NCBI GenBank assembly: GCA_001770785.1 | Contig: MERZ01000132.1 | Span: forward strand, 1-27,631 | DNA: 27,631 nucleotides | Source of the DNA: Burkholderiales bacterium RIFCSPHIGHO2_12_FULL_61_11 | GTDB taxonomy: Bacteria > Pseudomonadota > Gammaproteobacteria > Burkholderiales > Burkholderiaceae_C | Reading direction: 5' to 3' | Shown: positions 5,369-14,562 of the stretch, one piece after another | How the letters are laid out: the number at the start of each line of letters is the position of its first letter | Position numbering within the stretch: position 1 is the stretch's first letter | Made by a program: the position numbers and the translations under genes | The notes under the pieces: generated by a model | The model's input: the letters and a program-made list of their open reading frames with translations, nothing else | Told to the model about the DNA's origin: nothing | Databases searched by the model: none

Positions 5369-6904
5369 CTGATAACTCCTTTGTTTGTAATGTGTCCTGA
5401 ACAGGGCGCAGGCGACGCCTAAATTTTTCTCCCACTCATTTACCTCCATGCCCAGCTTCTTGTCGAACGTCCATTTGTCGGTGCCCGCCCTGTTGGCAGC
5501 CCGTTGAGTCGTTGCCACCACGAGATCACGCGGAATGGGTTGCCCATCAATGATGCAGGGGAGTAGCCGCTCGACCGTGGCTTTGCGCAGCTTGGCGCCG
5601 GACTTCCCCTCCAATTGATGCCCGTAGGCGGCCTCGGCGATGTCCGTGGGCGACGGTGCGCCCACAAACTTCATTTGCCTGCCAAAGGTCTGATGCCAAG
5701 CACTGGACTCATGCCAGGCCTCAAGCCGTTCTAGGAATTCCGAACCAGTCAATTCCCGGTAATAGGTGATGGCCATGCGCCCAGGTGTCGCCGAATCCAG
5801 CGCCATCACCACAATTTCATCCGTGGAGCCAAGCTGGGCGCGATACCCTGCGATGCACTTATTGAGGCGCAGGGCGAACGACTGACCTGCATCCCCCTGA
5901 TATGCAGGCCCGGCATCTTCTTGGGCGGACTCCAGGCCAAACAACTGGGCAGAGTTGGCAACCAAATCAGGCAAAGGTTTCCCAGAAACGGCCCAAGCGA
6001 CGATCACTTGGTCGCCGTTTCGGAATCCCTGCCTCTTGATCAGCCATTGCAGCGCGCTATGTGCTTTTTGCGTGACATCCAGTCCAACCCCAACCACCTG
6101 GTCCGCATGAAGGAATCGCCCCAGATAAATGAAGTCAGATTCATCCTCCTTTTTGTTTGAGATCAGCTTTGCGCCATCTTTTCCATTACGCAGACCCTTT
6201 GGGTGTTTGACCGCAAGGGCGCGATTCTCGCCAGTGACATGACAGAAAGCGGGTTCCGCTGCTTTTCCTGAGCAATAGGCGATCCAAGCTTCTTGGACTG
6301 ATTGATCTTTCCAAGCCTCTGGAACGTGATCACTTTCAACGATCCAACGAATGAGCGCGTTTTGGGGTTTGTAGGTCTGTGTCTTCGAGTCCTTGGTCAA
6401 CTGCTTGAAGAGGTGGGGTATTTTGTCTCTGGAGTCCCATCGGTTCAGCATTCGGCCTTCGTCATCAACCGGTACCGCCTTTTCCCTAATCAAATCTTGC
6501 AGCAGCGTTTTCTTATCAAGGTAGCGCAGAACAGCGATTGCTTTTGGATGGGCATGGGGTGATGCACACCAGTCATTCAGCTGGGTCCGATATGCGTCGA
6601 AATACAGGTTGCCCTCGTTGCCGTCCCCTAAAAAGTCGGCAGCGCAGTACTTGATGTGATCACACAGGGGGTGTGGAACGACTCCGCTTGTTCTGGCCGT
6701 AGAAGATTTCTCAGTAGCTGGAATAAGTGTGTCTTCCCGATCAATGGATTTCGCCCGTCGAAAATTTCCAACGCCATCAATAGCAACTTCTAGGTGAGCC
6801 TGCTGGATCACATGAAAAGGCGGCGCAGGCGGACTGCCGAGTTGCTGGCTGGCGGGGTCCGTCCGCCGCTCGTAGGTCTCAAAGAGTTTCTGCATCCAGC
6901 TCAT
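4952..6904 (-). CDS. cas8c: Cas8c (Csd1), large subunit of the I-C Cascade
   Basis: This encodes 650 residues, slightly longer than many Csd1 proteins of about 570-620. Recognised from the Csd1 pattern: an N-terminal domain beginning MSWMQKLFETYERR, a central block with DFIYLGRFLHADQVVGVGLDVTQKAHSALQWLIKRQGFRNGDQVIVAWAVSG in outline, and the C-terminal four-helix region that is also expressed separately as Cas11c. Cas8c recognises the PAM and recruits Cas3. The gene starts 1 bp downstream of the cas5c stop and ends in a TGATG overlap with cas7c, so the three are translated as a unit. A Pro/Lys/Glu-rich tail of about 25 residues (RPKREAAKDEANPENQ) ends the protein. Confidence 0.95.
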   Translation of the reverse strand: MSWMQKLFETYERRTDPASQQLGSPPAPPFHVIQQAHLEVAIDGVGNFRRAKSIDREDTLIPATEKSSTARTSGVVPHPLCDHIKYCAADFLGDGNEGNLYFDAYRTQLNDWCASPHAHPKAIAVLRYLDKKTLLQDLIREKAVPVDDEGRMLNRWDSRDKIPHLFKQLTKDSKTQTYKPQNALIRWIVESDHVPEAWKDQSVQEAWIAYCSGKAAEPAFCHVTGENRALAVKHPKGLRNGKDGAKLISNKKEDESDFIYLGRFLHADQVVGVGLDVTQKAHSALQWLIKRQGFRNGDQVIVAWAVSGKPLPDLVANSAQLFGLESAQEDAGPAYQGDAGQSFALRLNKCIAGYRAQLGSTDEIVVMALDSATPGRMAITYYRELTGSEFLERLEAWHESSAWHQTFGRQMKFVGAPSPTDIAEAAYGHQLEGKSGAKLRKATVERLLPCIIDGQPIPRDLVVATTQRAANRAGTDKWTFDKKLGMEVNEWEKNLGVACALFRTHYKQRSYQMALELDRTSRDYLYGRLLAVAESIEEMALLLAKEKRSTNAARLMQRFADHPYSTWRTIELSLVPYKARLETKAPVFLREKKQLLDEINWAFDAQDFVSEARLTGEFLLGYHCQRLAPRPKREAAKDEANPENQTDQGE

Positions 6905-6905
6905 A

Positions 6906-7628
6906 TCAGCACTCCAGCCCCGCTACCACGTCGCCCACGGCAACAAGATTCCGTCCCGTCGTGAATTGCTTTGGATGCATTTCCCGTATGAATTTTCGTG
7001 TCTCACACTTTTCAGGTGACACAAAACGGATGACACCATCAATCATCGTCGGCCGCCAAAAGCGAGCATGGAGCTTGTGCTCACCGATCTCATCCGGGTA
7101 GTCAAAACCGTGGAAAGTAAGTCCAAAACCCAGCTCACCCGCGCCGTCGTAGTGCCCTGGCCCAGCGCCGAATTCGCATGGCTCGACGTAGCCCTGGCAA
7201 TCGCGGGTGCCCAAAAATATATCTTGGCGACCCCCGCGTTCAATCATGCGTTTGGCAACGCAATGGTGCTTGGCATCAATGCGGTCCTCCTCCAATTCCG
7301 GTCGGTGCAGGTTCCACACAAAGTGCGCCTTGACCTGATATTCAACGTCGGCAAGGAAGGTGTAGATGGCAAGGTCATTGCCTCCGCTAAATTTCAAAGG
7401 CTTGGTTCCCTTGGTCTGGGTGCGTATCCGCTTCACGACCCGCACCTCGTCGATGATCCAAATGAACGTGGGTTTCCAATAGATCGACTTGGCGATGCCT
7501 TTCAGCGCTTCATAGGTCGGGATGTGGTACGAGCATTTCTCCCCACCGATCCGGGTCAAAGGGTCAGTAAACAGGGCGTGTCTGCTCGAGACCTTGAACT
7601 CAATGTTATTTCTTGCTGGCATCGACAT
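6906..7628 (-). CDS. cas5c: Cas5c, crRNA-processing endoribonuclease
   Basis: From the ATG at 7628 this encodes 240 residues. In type I-C, Cas5 replaces Cas6: it cuts the repeat hairpin and stays on the crRNA 5' handle. The start was chosen because GGAGAG lies 5 bases before it; a longer reading from 7694 would overlap cas3 by 89 bp and lacks family similarity in its first 22 residues. The motif FTDPLTRIGGEKCSYHIPTY is characteristic. Residues equivalent to the catalytic triad described for Bacillus halodurans Cas5d (Y46, K116, H117) appear as Y50, K120 and H121 with a constant offset of four, so processing activity is probably intact. It overlaps the end of cas3 by 23 bp. Confidence 0.94.
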   Translation of the reverse strand: MSMPARNNIEFKVSSRHALFTDPLTRIGGEKCSYHIPTYEALKGIAKSIYWKPTFIWIIDEVRVVKRIRTQTKGTKPLKFSGGNDLAIYTFLADVEYQVKAHFVWNLHRPELEEDRIDAKHHCVAKRMIERGGRQDIFLGTRDCQGYVEPCEFGAGPGHYDGAGELGFGLTFHGFDYPDEIGEHKLHARFWRPTMIDGVIRFVSPEKCETRKFIREMHPKQFTTGRNLVAVGDVVAGLEC

Positions 7629-10131
7629 ATAGACTCTCCATGTTTCCAACGGGCTCTGTGGCAAGACCAAAATCAGAACTGTAATAACGTTCATTCAAAC
7701 ACAAGATTCGCGTGCTTTCACTGATCGCGTTAACTGCGCCTGTCCGCTGCAACTTTTCGAGTACATTCGGAAAAACGTTAACTGTGTACTGCTGTGCTTT
7801 GCTGAGCAGTTCATACCGTTTGTCAACTTCATATGCCGCGCATAAGTCTGCGATCAGTTCCCGACCTGCGATACCGTATGGGACAATCACGCCCTGCGTC
7901 GGCGCATCTATCGCTTTGAAGGCCCGACCTCCAGCCATGAAGGATTGGCGCAAGTAAATGTTTGGCGCTGCACCCCCTGTGCTGCGCTGGAAGTCGCTTA
8001 AGGCCAGCGAGTTGATCGACAGCAAATTGAGCAACGTATCTTCACGCCCAACAATTTCAGCAGACACTGAGTAGCTCATCTCATCTTTGCGGGCAAAGAA
8101 GTAATAATCGAAGTATCTTGCCATCGCTTTCGGCCCAAGAATGTCGCCAGCAAAGTTCTCTATGCCAGCCGCGACATCGTCAAGCAGTCTTTCTGTGATG
8201 CCTTTGCCACACAGAATGTCTTTGAGCATGTCAATGCTTTCTTCTGCTGGATTGACCACATGAACCCGCCCTGCTGTGCGGCGACCATTACGGTTGCAGC
8301 GCCCTGCAGCCTGCGCGATGGAGTCAAGACCCGCAGTGAAGCGAATGACCGCGCCGAAATCCACATCAACACCGGCCTCAATTAATTGGGTACTGACACA
8401 AATTACAGGTAACTCATTCGTGAGTAAGTCCCGAATTGTTTTCAGCTTTTCCTTGCGGTGCGCTGGGCACATACTGGTACTCAAGTGATAAACGGGAGGG
8501 CCTTCCGAGGCTTGGCAGAGTTTGTATATTTCTTGCGCAGATTTTTTGGTATTCACGATCACCAAACAACTCCCGCTCTGCTCAACCTCCTGCAATGCAA
8601 GCCGTGCCACGTCGTCATCGAACCAGCCGCCAGATTTGCGCTGATTAATCACCTCTACACGCTTCAGATCGTCAAACAGTCCCTGAACGTCTGGCATCAG
8701 TTCATTTGCATGGGTGAACTTTAATGCACCTTTACTTGAATCCACCTGATTCAGCAAAGGCTGAGTGGCCGTACACAACACCACCGTGCTGCCACAGCGC
8801 TCCACAAGGAAATTCACCGCGTTACAAAAAATGTGTACGCAGTTGATGGGCAGCGTCTGAATCTCGTCGAAAACCAGTACCGCATTGGCCAACTGGTGCA
8901 TCCGCCTCGCGCCACGTGTACCTCCCCCAAACAATGCCTCCAAGAATTGCACGCTGGTGGTGTAGACAACTGGAGCATCCCAGTTATCTGTCAACATTTT
9001 TTCCTGCCACCCTTGTTGTTCTGGCGTGAGGTTTGAGTGATGTTCGAGCACTACACGGCCATGATCATCCATCGTCGGTTCGAGGATGGCGCGGACCACC
9101 TCGGCATTCTGGTCAATGATGGACGTGAAGGGAATGACGTAAATCACTCGCTCCATCTTGTGCTGCTCCGCATGATGCAGGGCAAACCGCAGACTGGCCA
9201 ATGTCTTGCCGCCGCCGGTGGGCACGCTCAGCGTATAAATGCCTTTGTTACGCACGGCACCGTCACGGCAATGATCGGAAATATTCCTTCTGATTTGATC
9301 AACCGGATTCTGGATGGCGAATCCTTGCAGGTGCTTCTCAAGGCGTTCAATCAGCAAAGTCCATTTGACGTATTGCCCATTAAGGCGTTGTTTCGCAGCT
9401 CTTGGCTTCTCGAAATCAGCGGTATCAACACGGTCTGCGTCGATCAGACAACTGAACAGAAAACGCACGAGCAACCCAATCTTGAAATGGATTACTTGAT
9501 TTTGAAGTGAATGAACGCCTTTGACCCCATCATTCACCATCATCTGCCGGATAGATTCCTTGATGCCATCAATCAACGCAGTGTTTGAGATCAATGCCTG
9601 AAAACGACTGGCGACTTGATCATCCATTCTGGCTATTGCCTCTTCAATGTGTGATCTGTCTTCCGGTTTACCCATCCGCTTGTTAAACACATCAGCGACA
9701 GGACGATTTGGGTCAGAAGACAGGCAATCGATCAAACCCGAATGATGGGATGCAATGCATAAAGCGAGAAGTTGGCCGACGACCTGGCCTATGCCTTCTT
9801 GCTTGGACAGCTCCTGCCAAACAAGTTGTGCCCCAGCAGTGGAATGATCCACCTTGCCCTTAAGACCTTGCGCATCCACGTACTCATCTTCATCAGGGTT
9901 AATCAGGCCGACTGCGGATTGAAGATAGGTTTGAAACTCACCGCTGTATTTGCCAAGGTCGTGAAGCAAACCCAAAAGCTCGCCCTGCTCGTTCAGCCCG
10001 AGCTTCGCAGCAAGAGATCTTGCTATATTGGCCACCCCAATTAGGTGTGCTTCGAGGCTTTGTGTAGCACCATCCCCGTCCCTTTGATGGGCAATCGGTC
10101 CACGAGGACGTTTTGGTTGTGGAGAATCCAT
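7606..10131 (-). CDS. cas3: Cas3, HD nuclease-helicase
   Basis: This encodes 841 residues in one polypeptide. The HD nuclease domain comes first (about 1-240): H29, then LLHDLGKYSGEFQ with H57-D58, then IASHHSG. The superfamily 2 helicase follows with Walker A PTGGGKT (about 304), the DEIQ box (about 422), LCTATQP (motif III), CVSTQLIEAGVDVDF (motif V) and QAAGRCNRNGR (motif VI). All key residues are present, so DNA degradation should be functional. Cas3 is recruited by target-bound Cascade, unwinds the DNA and cuts it. It is the first cas gene of the operon; 71 bp separate it from the WYL regulator, and the ATG has no strong Shine-Dalgarno sequence. Confidence 0.97.
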   Translation of the reverse strand: MDSPQPKRPRGPIAHQRDGDGATQSLEAHLIGVANIARSLAAKLGLNEQGELLGLLHDLGKYSGEFQTYLQSAVGLINPDEDEYVDAQGLKGKVDHSTAGAQLVWQELSKQEGIGQVVGQLLALCIASHHSGLIDCLSSDPNRPVADVFNKRMGKPEDRSHIEEAIARMDDQVASRFQALISNTALIDGIKESIRQMMVNDGVKGVHSLQNQVIHFKIGLLVRFLFSCLIDADRVDTADFEKPRAAKQRLNGQYVKWTLLIERLEKHLQGFAIQNPVDQIRRNISDHCRDGAVRNKGIYTLSVPTGGGKTLASLRFALHHAEQHKMERVIYVIPFTSIIDQNAEVVRAILEPTMDDHGRVVLEHHSNLTPEQQGWQEKMLTDNWDAPVVYTTSVQFLEALFGGGTRGARRMHQLANAVLVFDEIQTLPINCVHIFCNAVNFLVERCGSTVVLCTATQPLLNQVDSSKGALKFTHANELMPDVQGLFDDLKRVEVINQRKSGGWFDDDVARLALQEVEQSGSCLVIVNTKKSAQEIYKLCQASEGPPVYHLSTSMCPAHRKEKLKTIRDLLTNELPVICVSTQLIEAGVDVDFGAVIRFTAGLDSIAQAAGRCNRNGRRTAGRVHVVNPAEESIDMLKDILCGKGITERLLDDVAAGIENFAGDILGPKAMARYFDYYFFARKDEMSYSVSAEIVGREDTLLNLLSINSLALSDFQRSTGGAAPNIYLRQSFMAGGRAFKAIDAPTQGVIVPYGIAGRELIADLCAAYEVDKRYELLSKAQQYTVNVFPNVLEKLQRTGAVNAISESTRILCLNERYYSSDFGLATEPVGNMESLYVDASKK

Positions 10132-10202
10132 ATTTAAGTAGGTATGTTTTTAAAATAAGCTTACACGGCATAAGGCTCACCAGATGACCCTCTCCCCACT
10201 GC
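10132..10202 (-). promoter_or_regulatory. Gap between the WYL regulator and cas3, possible cas operon promoter
   Basis: This 71-bp gap is locally A/T-rich next to cas3 (ATTTAAGTAGG and TTTTAAAATAAG on the plus strand). It is the only plausible site for a cas3-proximal promoter, but no clear -35/-10 pair or operator palindrome stands out. Confidence 0.3.
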
Positions 10203-11183
10203 TCAAAAATATTTCTTCGCCATCTTCCCCGCCTCCGCCGCCACCGCCTGCCGCAAGCTCGCCGGCCCCAGCACTTCGCAGTGCGCACCATGTTTGAGGA
10301 TGTCCATGATGAGTTCCCGATGGTCGGCGTAGGGAATGCGCAGCAGGTAACGTCCATCACCCTGCCATTCGCCCTTCTGCTCTGGATGCCACTGCTCATA
10401 GGCGACCCAGCGGGCGCGCTCTGGCGTAAAGAGCAGCCTGGCCCACAGGATGCGGCCGCCAGAGAACAGGCCGTAGCTGGGCGCAAAAAGGGCGTTCAAT
10501 TTGGCGTCTGGCACCTCCTTGGCCGTGGTGTCCAGCAGCCGCGCTTCGCGGATGGCATCGAGGGCAAAGTTTCGCAAGTCATTGCGCAGATGGCACCAGG
10601 CATCCAGATACCAGTTGCCACGGTAATGCACCAGGCGCAGCGGCGAGACTTCGCGCTCGGTGGCCTGGCCGCTGCCGCGTGCCAGATAGCTCAGCGCCAG
10701 GCGCTTGCGCTGCACCAGCGCCGTGCCGACGCGCTGAAAGTGGGTGGGCTGCACGGCACGCTGGGCCAGGCCGATGATGCGTACCCGGCGGCGCAGTTGC
10801 TCCGCGTCATGATCTGCCCCACCTTCCAGCAAGGTGTTCAAACGCGCCATCAAGGGTGCTACATGGGGCGTCAGCACACCCCCTGCATCCAGATTGGCCA
10901 GCAAATGCTGCATGGTTAGAAGGGCGTGGATTTCGGCGGACGAAAACCACATGCCGGGTAGCTGATGAGGCATCCCTTGCTGGTGGCCAGCCTCGGCCAT
11001 GCGGTAGCAGCCACTCGCACGATCCCATTCGATGGGCGCGTGCATGCGGGTACGCAGATAGGCCAGATCGCGTATAAGCGTCGAGCGCGAGACTTCCAGC
11101 TCGGCTTGCAGCGCGGCAAAGCTGACTGCTTGGCGCTGGCGCAACAGCGCTTCGATCTTGTAGAAGCGTTCGGTCCGATCCAT
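10203..11183 (-). CDS. WYL-domain transcriptional regulator next to the cas operon
   Basis: This encodes 326 residues. The first 60 residues form a DeoR-like helix-turn-helix (RQAVSFAALQAELEVSRSTLIRDLAYLR). A WYL domain lies at about 135-230, with SYLARGSGQATEREVSPLRL and the name motif in YRGNWYLDAWC, followed by a WCX C-terminal extension (about 235-326) with FTPERARWVAYEQWHPEQ. WYL regulators bind nucleic acid or nucleotide ligands through a conserved pocket and frequently repress CRISPR or other defence operons. Its position directly upstream of cas3, same strand, fits control of the cas operon. It could be read through from its own promoter into cas3. Confidence 0.9.
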   Translation of the reverse strand: MDRTERFYKIEALLRQRQAVSFAALQAELEVSRSTLIRDLAYLRTRMHAPIEWDRASGCYRMAEAGHQQGMPHQLPGMWFSSAEIHALLTMQHLLANLDAGGVLTPHVAPLMARLNTLLEGGADHDAEQLRRRVRIIGLAQRAVQPTHFQRVGTALVQRKRLALSYLARGSGQATEREVSPLRLVHYRGNWYLDAWCHLRNDLRNFALDAIREARLLDTTAKEVPDAKLNALFAPSYGLFSGGRILWARLLFTPERARWVAYEQWHPEQKGEWQGDGRYLLRIPYADHRELIMDILKHGAHCEVLGPASLRQAVAAEAGKMAKKYF

Positions 11184-11522
11184 CTATCCCCTTGAAACTT
11201 CATGGCTGATTTTTATCGGTCCAGTGTAGAGCCTCGCGAGCCTGCAAGGCAGCGGGGAAATTGATGCGGACCCGGCTGACTCAGTGGCGCTCTCGTTTTT
11301 CGAATCCATGACTAACTTGATACGGTCTGACCCCTGACGCTGCTGGCCCCCTAATCCGAACATCTAACCACGCGTAGGTCGGCTTAGCCTTTGCGGGCGT
11401 AAGCCGACATCCCCGGGGACGGAATCGCCGATGTCGGGTTACGCTGCGCTAACCCGACCTACGCAAGATGAGAGCGCCGCGACGGGGCCGCGCGCAGTCA
11501 GCGGACCAGGCCTTTGAGCTCT
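11184..11522. other. Intergenic gap between cheA and the WYL gene
   Basis: These 339 bp hold no supportable gene. The right two thirds contain a pair of REP-like palindromes (11374-11462). This is the junction between the flagellar block and the CRISPR-Cas block. No tRNA, integrase or clear att-like direct repeat is seen. Confidence 0.6.
11374..11462. repeat. REP-like pair A (two inverted copies)
   Basis: Copy A1 (11374-11410) reads GTAGGTCGGCTTAGC ... GCGTAAGCCGACAT; copy A2 (11431-11462) reads ATGTCGGGTTACGC ... GCTAACCCGACCTAC, that is, the opposite orientation and the other stem subfamily. Each forms an imperfect hairpin and the pair forms a larger one, like a BIME. It lies beyond the cheA 3' end, where it may protect or terminate the transcript. 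Confidence 0.9.
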
Positions 11523-13523
11523 TTAAACCAGCGCGCTGGCTTTCTCGCGATTCGCCCGTTTCATGGCGGCCACATCAATAATCAGGGCCACATTGCCATC
11601 GCCCAAAATGGTCGCTGCGGAAATGCCCGGCACCTTGCGGTAATTGGTTTCAAGATTTTTCACCACCACCTGATGCTGCCCAACCAGTTGATCCACCAGC
11701 AGTGCAAAGCGCGTTCCTTCGGCTTGCACGATCACCGCGATGGCTTCCGTGGGATTGCGCACGGCATCAGAGATTTCGAAAAATTTGTGCAATTCAACCA
11801 GCGCTAGGTATTCGCCCCGCACATGCATGACCTGCTCGTCGGCATTGATGACATGGAGATCCCTGGCCAACGGCTGCAACGATTCAATGACGTAATTGAG
11901 CGGCAAAATGTAAACCTCTTCGCCCACCTTGACCGACATGCCGTTGAGAATGGCCAGCGTGAGCGGCAAGACGATTTTGATGGTGGTGCCCTTGCCTCGA
12001 ACCGAGGAAATTTCAACATGACCGCCCAGCGCATAAATGTTGCGCTTCACCACATCCATGCCAACCCCGCGTCCGGAAACATCGGTGACAACGTCCGCCG
12101 TGGAAAAGCCTGGCGCAAAAATCAGCTGCCAAACCTCATTGTCGGAAATGGTCTCACTCACCGCTATGCCTTGCTGGATCGCCTTGGCCAGAATTTTCTC
12201 CCGGGCCAGCCCGGCGCCATCGTCCCTGACCTCGATCACGATGCTGCCGCCCTGATGCTGGGCTGAAAGCGTCAGCCGGCCCACCGGATCCTTGCCTGCC
12301 AGGGCGCGCTGCTCCGGCTCCTCAATGCCGTGGTCAAGACTGTTGCGCACCAGGTGGGTGATCGGATCGATGATGCGCTCGATCAGGCTTTTGTCGAGTT
12401 CGGTCTCTCTGCCAACGGTTACCAGCTCCACCTGTTTTCCCAGCTTGGCCGACAAGTCACGGATCAGGCGCGGAAAGCGGCTGAAGACATAGTCCATGGG
12501 CATCATGCGGATCGACATCACCGACTCCTGCAAGTCGCGGGCATTGCGCTCCAGATGCCCCATGCCGTTGAGCAAACGCTCGTGCAGCACCGGGTCCAGC
12601 ATGGACGCGGTTTGCGTCAGCATCGACTGGGTAATCACCAGTTCACCAACCAGGTTGATGATCTGGTCAACCTTGTCAACGTCCACCCGGATCGAATTGG
12701 ACTCTTTGCCGTTAGCTGGCGCGGCTGCGGCAGCCGCCACAACATTCGTCGTTGCGTGCGCGGCGGAAACCGCAGCCAGGGCCGGCACAGTGACCGGCGG
12801 GCTTGCAAGCTCGCTTTGCGGCGCTGCATCAGACCAGGCCGGCGGCTCCACGGTAATTTCAATCTGATCGGCGTCAATGATGAAGCAACTCACCGCCACA
12901 ATGTCATCGGCGTCGCAATTGGTTTGCAGCCACAGGATCAGGCTGTCATCGGTTTGGGATTGCTCGGTCACCGTACCCAGATTGGCCAATTCTTCGCTCA
13001 GCAACTTCTGGTCGCTTTCCGAGACTTTGGAAAAATGCACTTTCAGCGATGCACCCGCCGCGGCGATGGCGGCGGCCACTGGCGCAGCTGCGGGCGTAGC
13101 CACCGGCGCAGCAACGGGCGCAGCCGACACGGCAGCGTCGCCCTCCAGCGCCAGCTGTCGCAATACCGCGCAGATGCGCGCAACCCCTTGCGGCTCGGGT
13201 TCTCCGCCTTCCCGATAAGCGCTGATTTGTTTTTGCAGCACGTCCTTGGTCTCTAAAAAGGCATCCATCATCGAGCTGGTTAATTTCAATTCGCCATGGC
13301 GCGCCCGATCGAGCAGGTTTTCAAGCAGATGCGTGGTGTCGGTCAGCGCGGTAAATGCAAACGTGGCGGCACCGCCCTTGATCGAATGTGCAGCGCGAAA
13401 GATGGCGTTGAGCTGCTCGCTGTCGGGCGCCTGCAGATCAAGTCCCAACAGCAACTGCTCCATCTCGGCCAACAGCTCATCGGCTTCTTCAAAAAAGGTC
13501 TGATAAAACTGGCTGATGTCCAT
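11523..13523 (-). CDS. cheA: CheA, chemotaxis histidine kinase
   Basis: From the ATG at 13523 this encodes 666 residues. The HPt domain carries the phospho-accepting H46 in RAAHSIKGGA. An Ala/Pro-rich linker (about 145-180) leads to a P2-like CheY-binding segment, another Ala-rich linker, the dimerisation helices (VDKVDQIINLVGELVITQSM), the ATPase with HLVRNSLDHGIE, EVRDDGAGL and GRGVGMDVV, and a C-terminal CheW-like domain. It phosphorylates CheY and CheB in response to receptors. The longer in-frame reading from 13628 overlaps motB and precedes the conserved start MDISQFYQTFF, so it is rejected. It is the last gene of a flhDC-motAB-cheA run; cheW and the remaining che genes do not follow here. 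Confidence 0.95.
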   Translation of the reverse strand: MDISQFYQTFFEEADELLAEMEQLLLGLDLQAPDSEQLNAIFRAAHSIKGGAATFAFTALTDTTHLLENLLDRARHGELKLTSSMMDAFLETKDVLQKQISAYREGGEPEPQGVARICAVLRQLALEGDAAVSAAPVAAPVATPAAAPVAAAIAAAGASLKVHFSKVSESDQKLLSEELANLGTVTEQSQTDDSLILWLQTNCDADDIVAVSCFIIDADQIEITVEPPAWSDAAPQSELASPPVTVPALAAVSAAHATTNVVAAAAAAPANGKESNSIRVDVDKVDQIINLVGELVITQSMLTQTASMLDPVLHERLLNGMGHLERNARDLQESVMSIRMMPMDYVFSRFPRLIRDLSAKLGKQVELVTVGRETELDKSLIERIIDPITHLVRNSLDHGIEEPEQRALAGKDPVGRLTLSAQHQGGSIVIEVRDDGAGLAREKILAKAIQQGIAVSETISDNEVWQLIFAPGFSTADVVTDVSGRGVGMDVVKRNIYALGGHVEISSVRGKGTTIKIVLPLTLAILNGMSVKVGEEVYILPLNYVIESLQPLARDLHVINADEQVMHVRGEYLALVELHKFFEISDAVRNPTEAIAVIVQAEGTRFALLVDQLVGQHQVVVKNLETNYRKVPGISAATILGDGNVALIIDVAAMKRANREKASALV

Positions 13524-13599
13524 TTGGTGCCGATCTTTTGTTGGGGTTGTGCGTGCCGCATCGCTGCTGGATCGTTGGCCCGCAAAAAGCTTTTGTTCT

Positions 13600-14541
13600 T
13601 CAGGAAGCCTCACGTCCAGGCTGGGCAACTGACAGGTTCACCGCGGGTTGCCGGGCACTGCCCTGCTGCTGCAGTAGATCAACCGGCTTGATGCTGGTCA
13701 TGGCGGCATTGGCGTTTTCCATATCGGTTTGCGCGCGGTGATTCAGCACCACAATGCTGATGCGGCGATTGATCGGTGCATAAGGGTCATCCTGGTTCAA
13801 GTGCATGCTCGACGCGACCCCCATGACGCGCAACACTTTGATGTCGTCCATGCCGCCGCCAATCAGCTCGCGGCGCGAGGCGTTGGCCCGGTCCGCTGAC
13901 AGCTCCCAATTGCTGTAGGCTTTGCCGCCCTGCGTGTATTGCGTCGCGTCGGTATGTCCCGACAAGGTGATCTTGTTGGGCTGGGCGCTGAGCACCGGTC
14001 CGAGCTCGCGCAAGATGGTGCGCATGTAAGACGCCACGATGGCACTGGAACGGTCGAACATGGGCCGGTTGCTGCTATCAACAATCTGAATCCGCAAGCC
14101 TTCGGGGGTGATGTCTATGAGCAGCTGCGGTCGAAACTGCTTGAGCACCGGGCTGGCTTCAATCATTTGGTCCAGGCGCTGTTTCAGCTCGCCCAGGTGC
14201 TTGACGTCGTCGGCGTCGCTTTTGCTGTCGTTTTCGCTTTCGATGTCAGTCTTATTGACCTCGCCCGCCGCGCGGGTGGGGTCGGCGCCGCCACCGGGAA
14301 TCACGCTGGGGCTGTTACTGCTGGCCGGGCCGCCAGCGAGCGCCACCTTGAGGGGCATTTTGAAATGCTCGGCGATGCCTGCCAACTGCTTCGGCGATGA
14401 TATCGACAGAAGCCACATGACCAGGAAAAAAGCCATCATGGCCGTCATGAAGTCGGCGAATGCAATCTTCCAGGCGCCGCCGTGATGGGCGGCGGCCATG
14501 ACAGGACGCTTGATGATGACCCGGCGTGGCGCGTCGCTCAT
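13600..14541 (-). CDS. motB: MotB, flagellar stator protein
   Basis: This encodes 313 residues. A single transmembrane helix (about 26-46, KIAFADFMTAMMAFFLVMWLL) carries the ion-binding aspartate D30, followed by a plug/linker region and an OmpA-like peptidoglycan-binding domain (about 150-270) with ITLSGHTDATQY and NWELSADRANASRREL. MotB anchors the stator to the cell wall and, with MotA, conducts ions that drive rotation. It starts 21 bp after motA. The protein has a long acidic linker (about 90-115) and a C-terminal tail rich in Gln/Ala. Confidence 0.95.
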   Translation of the reverse strand: MSDAPRRVIIKRPVMAAAHHGGAWKIAFADFMTAMMAFFLVMWLLSISSPKQLAGIAEHFKMPLKVALAGGPASSNSPSVIPGGGADPTRAAGEVNKTDIESENDSKSDADDVKHLGELKQRLDQMIEASPVLKQFRPQLLIDITPEGLRIQIVDSSNRPMFDRSSAIVASYMRTILRELGPVLSAQPNKITLSGHTDATQYTQGGKAYSNWELSADRANASRRELIGGGMDDIKVLRVMGVASSMHLNQDDPYAPINRRISIVVLNHRAQTDMENANAAMTSIKPVDLLQQQGSARQPAVNLSVAQPGREAS

Positions 14542-14562
14542 ATCAATTCAGCCTGCCGTGCT

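Noticed and set aside
7629..7694. A longer Cas5c start inside cas3
   Set aside because: The first 22 residues do not resemble Cas5c and GGAGAG precedes the later ATG at 7628.
12330..13256. A 308-codon plus-strand open frame antisense to cheA
   Set aside because: cheA is unmistakable on the minus strand; the open frame arises from GC-rich codon use and its product has no recognisable fold.
13524..13628. An N-terminal extension of CheA
   Set aside because: It overlaps motB, is not conserved-looking, and the family start MDISQFYQTF matches the ATG at 13523.
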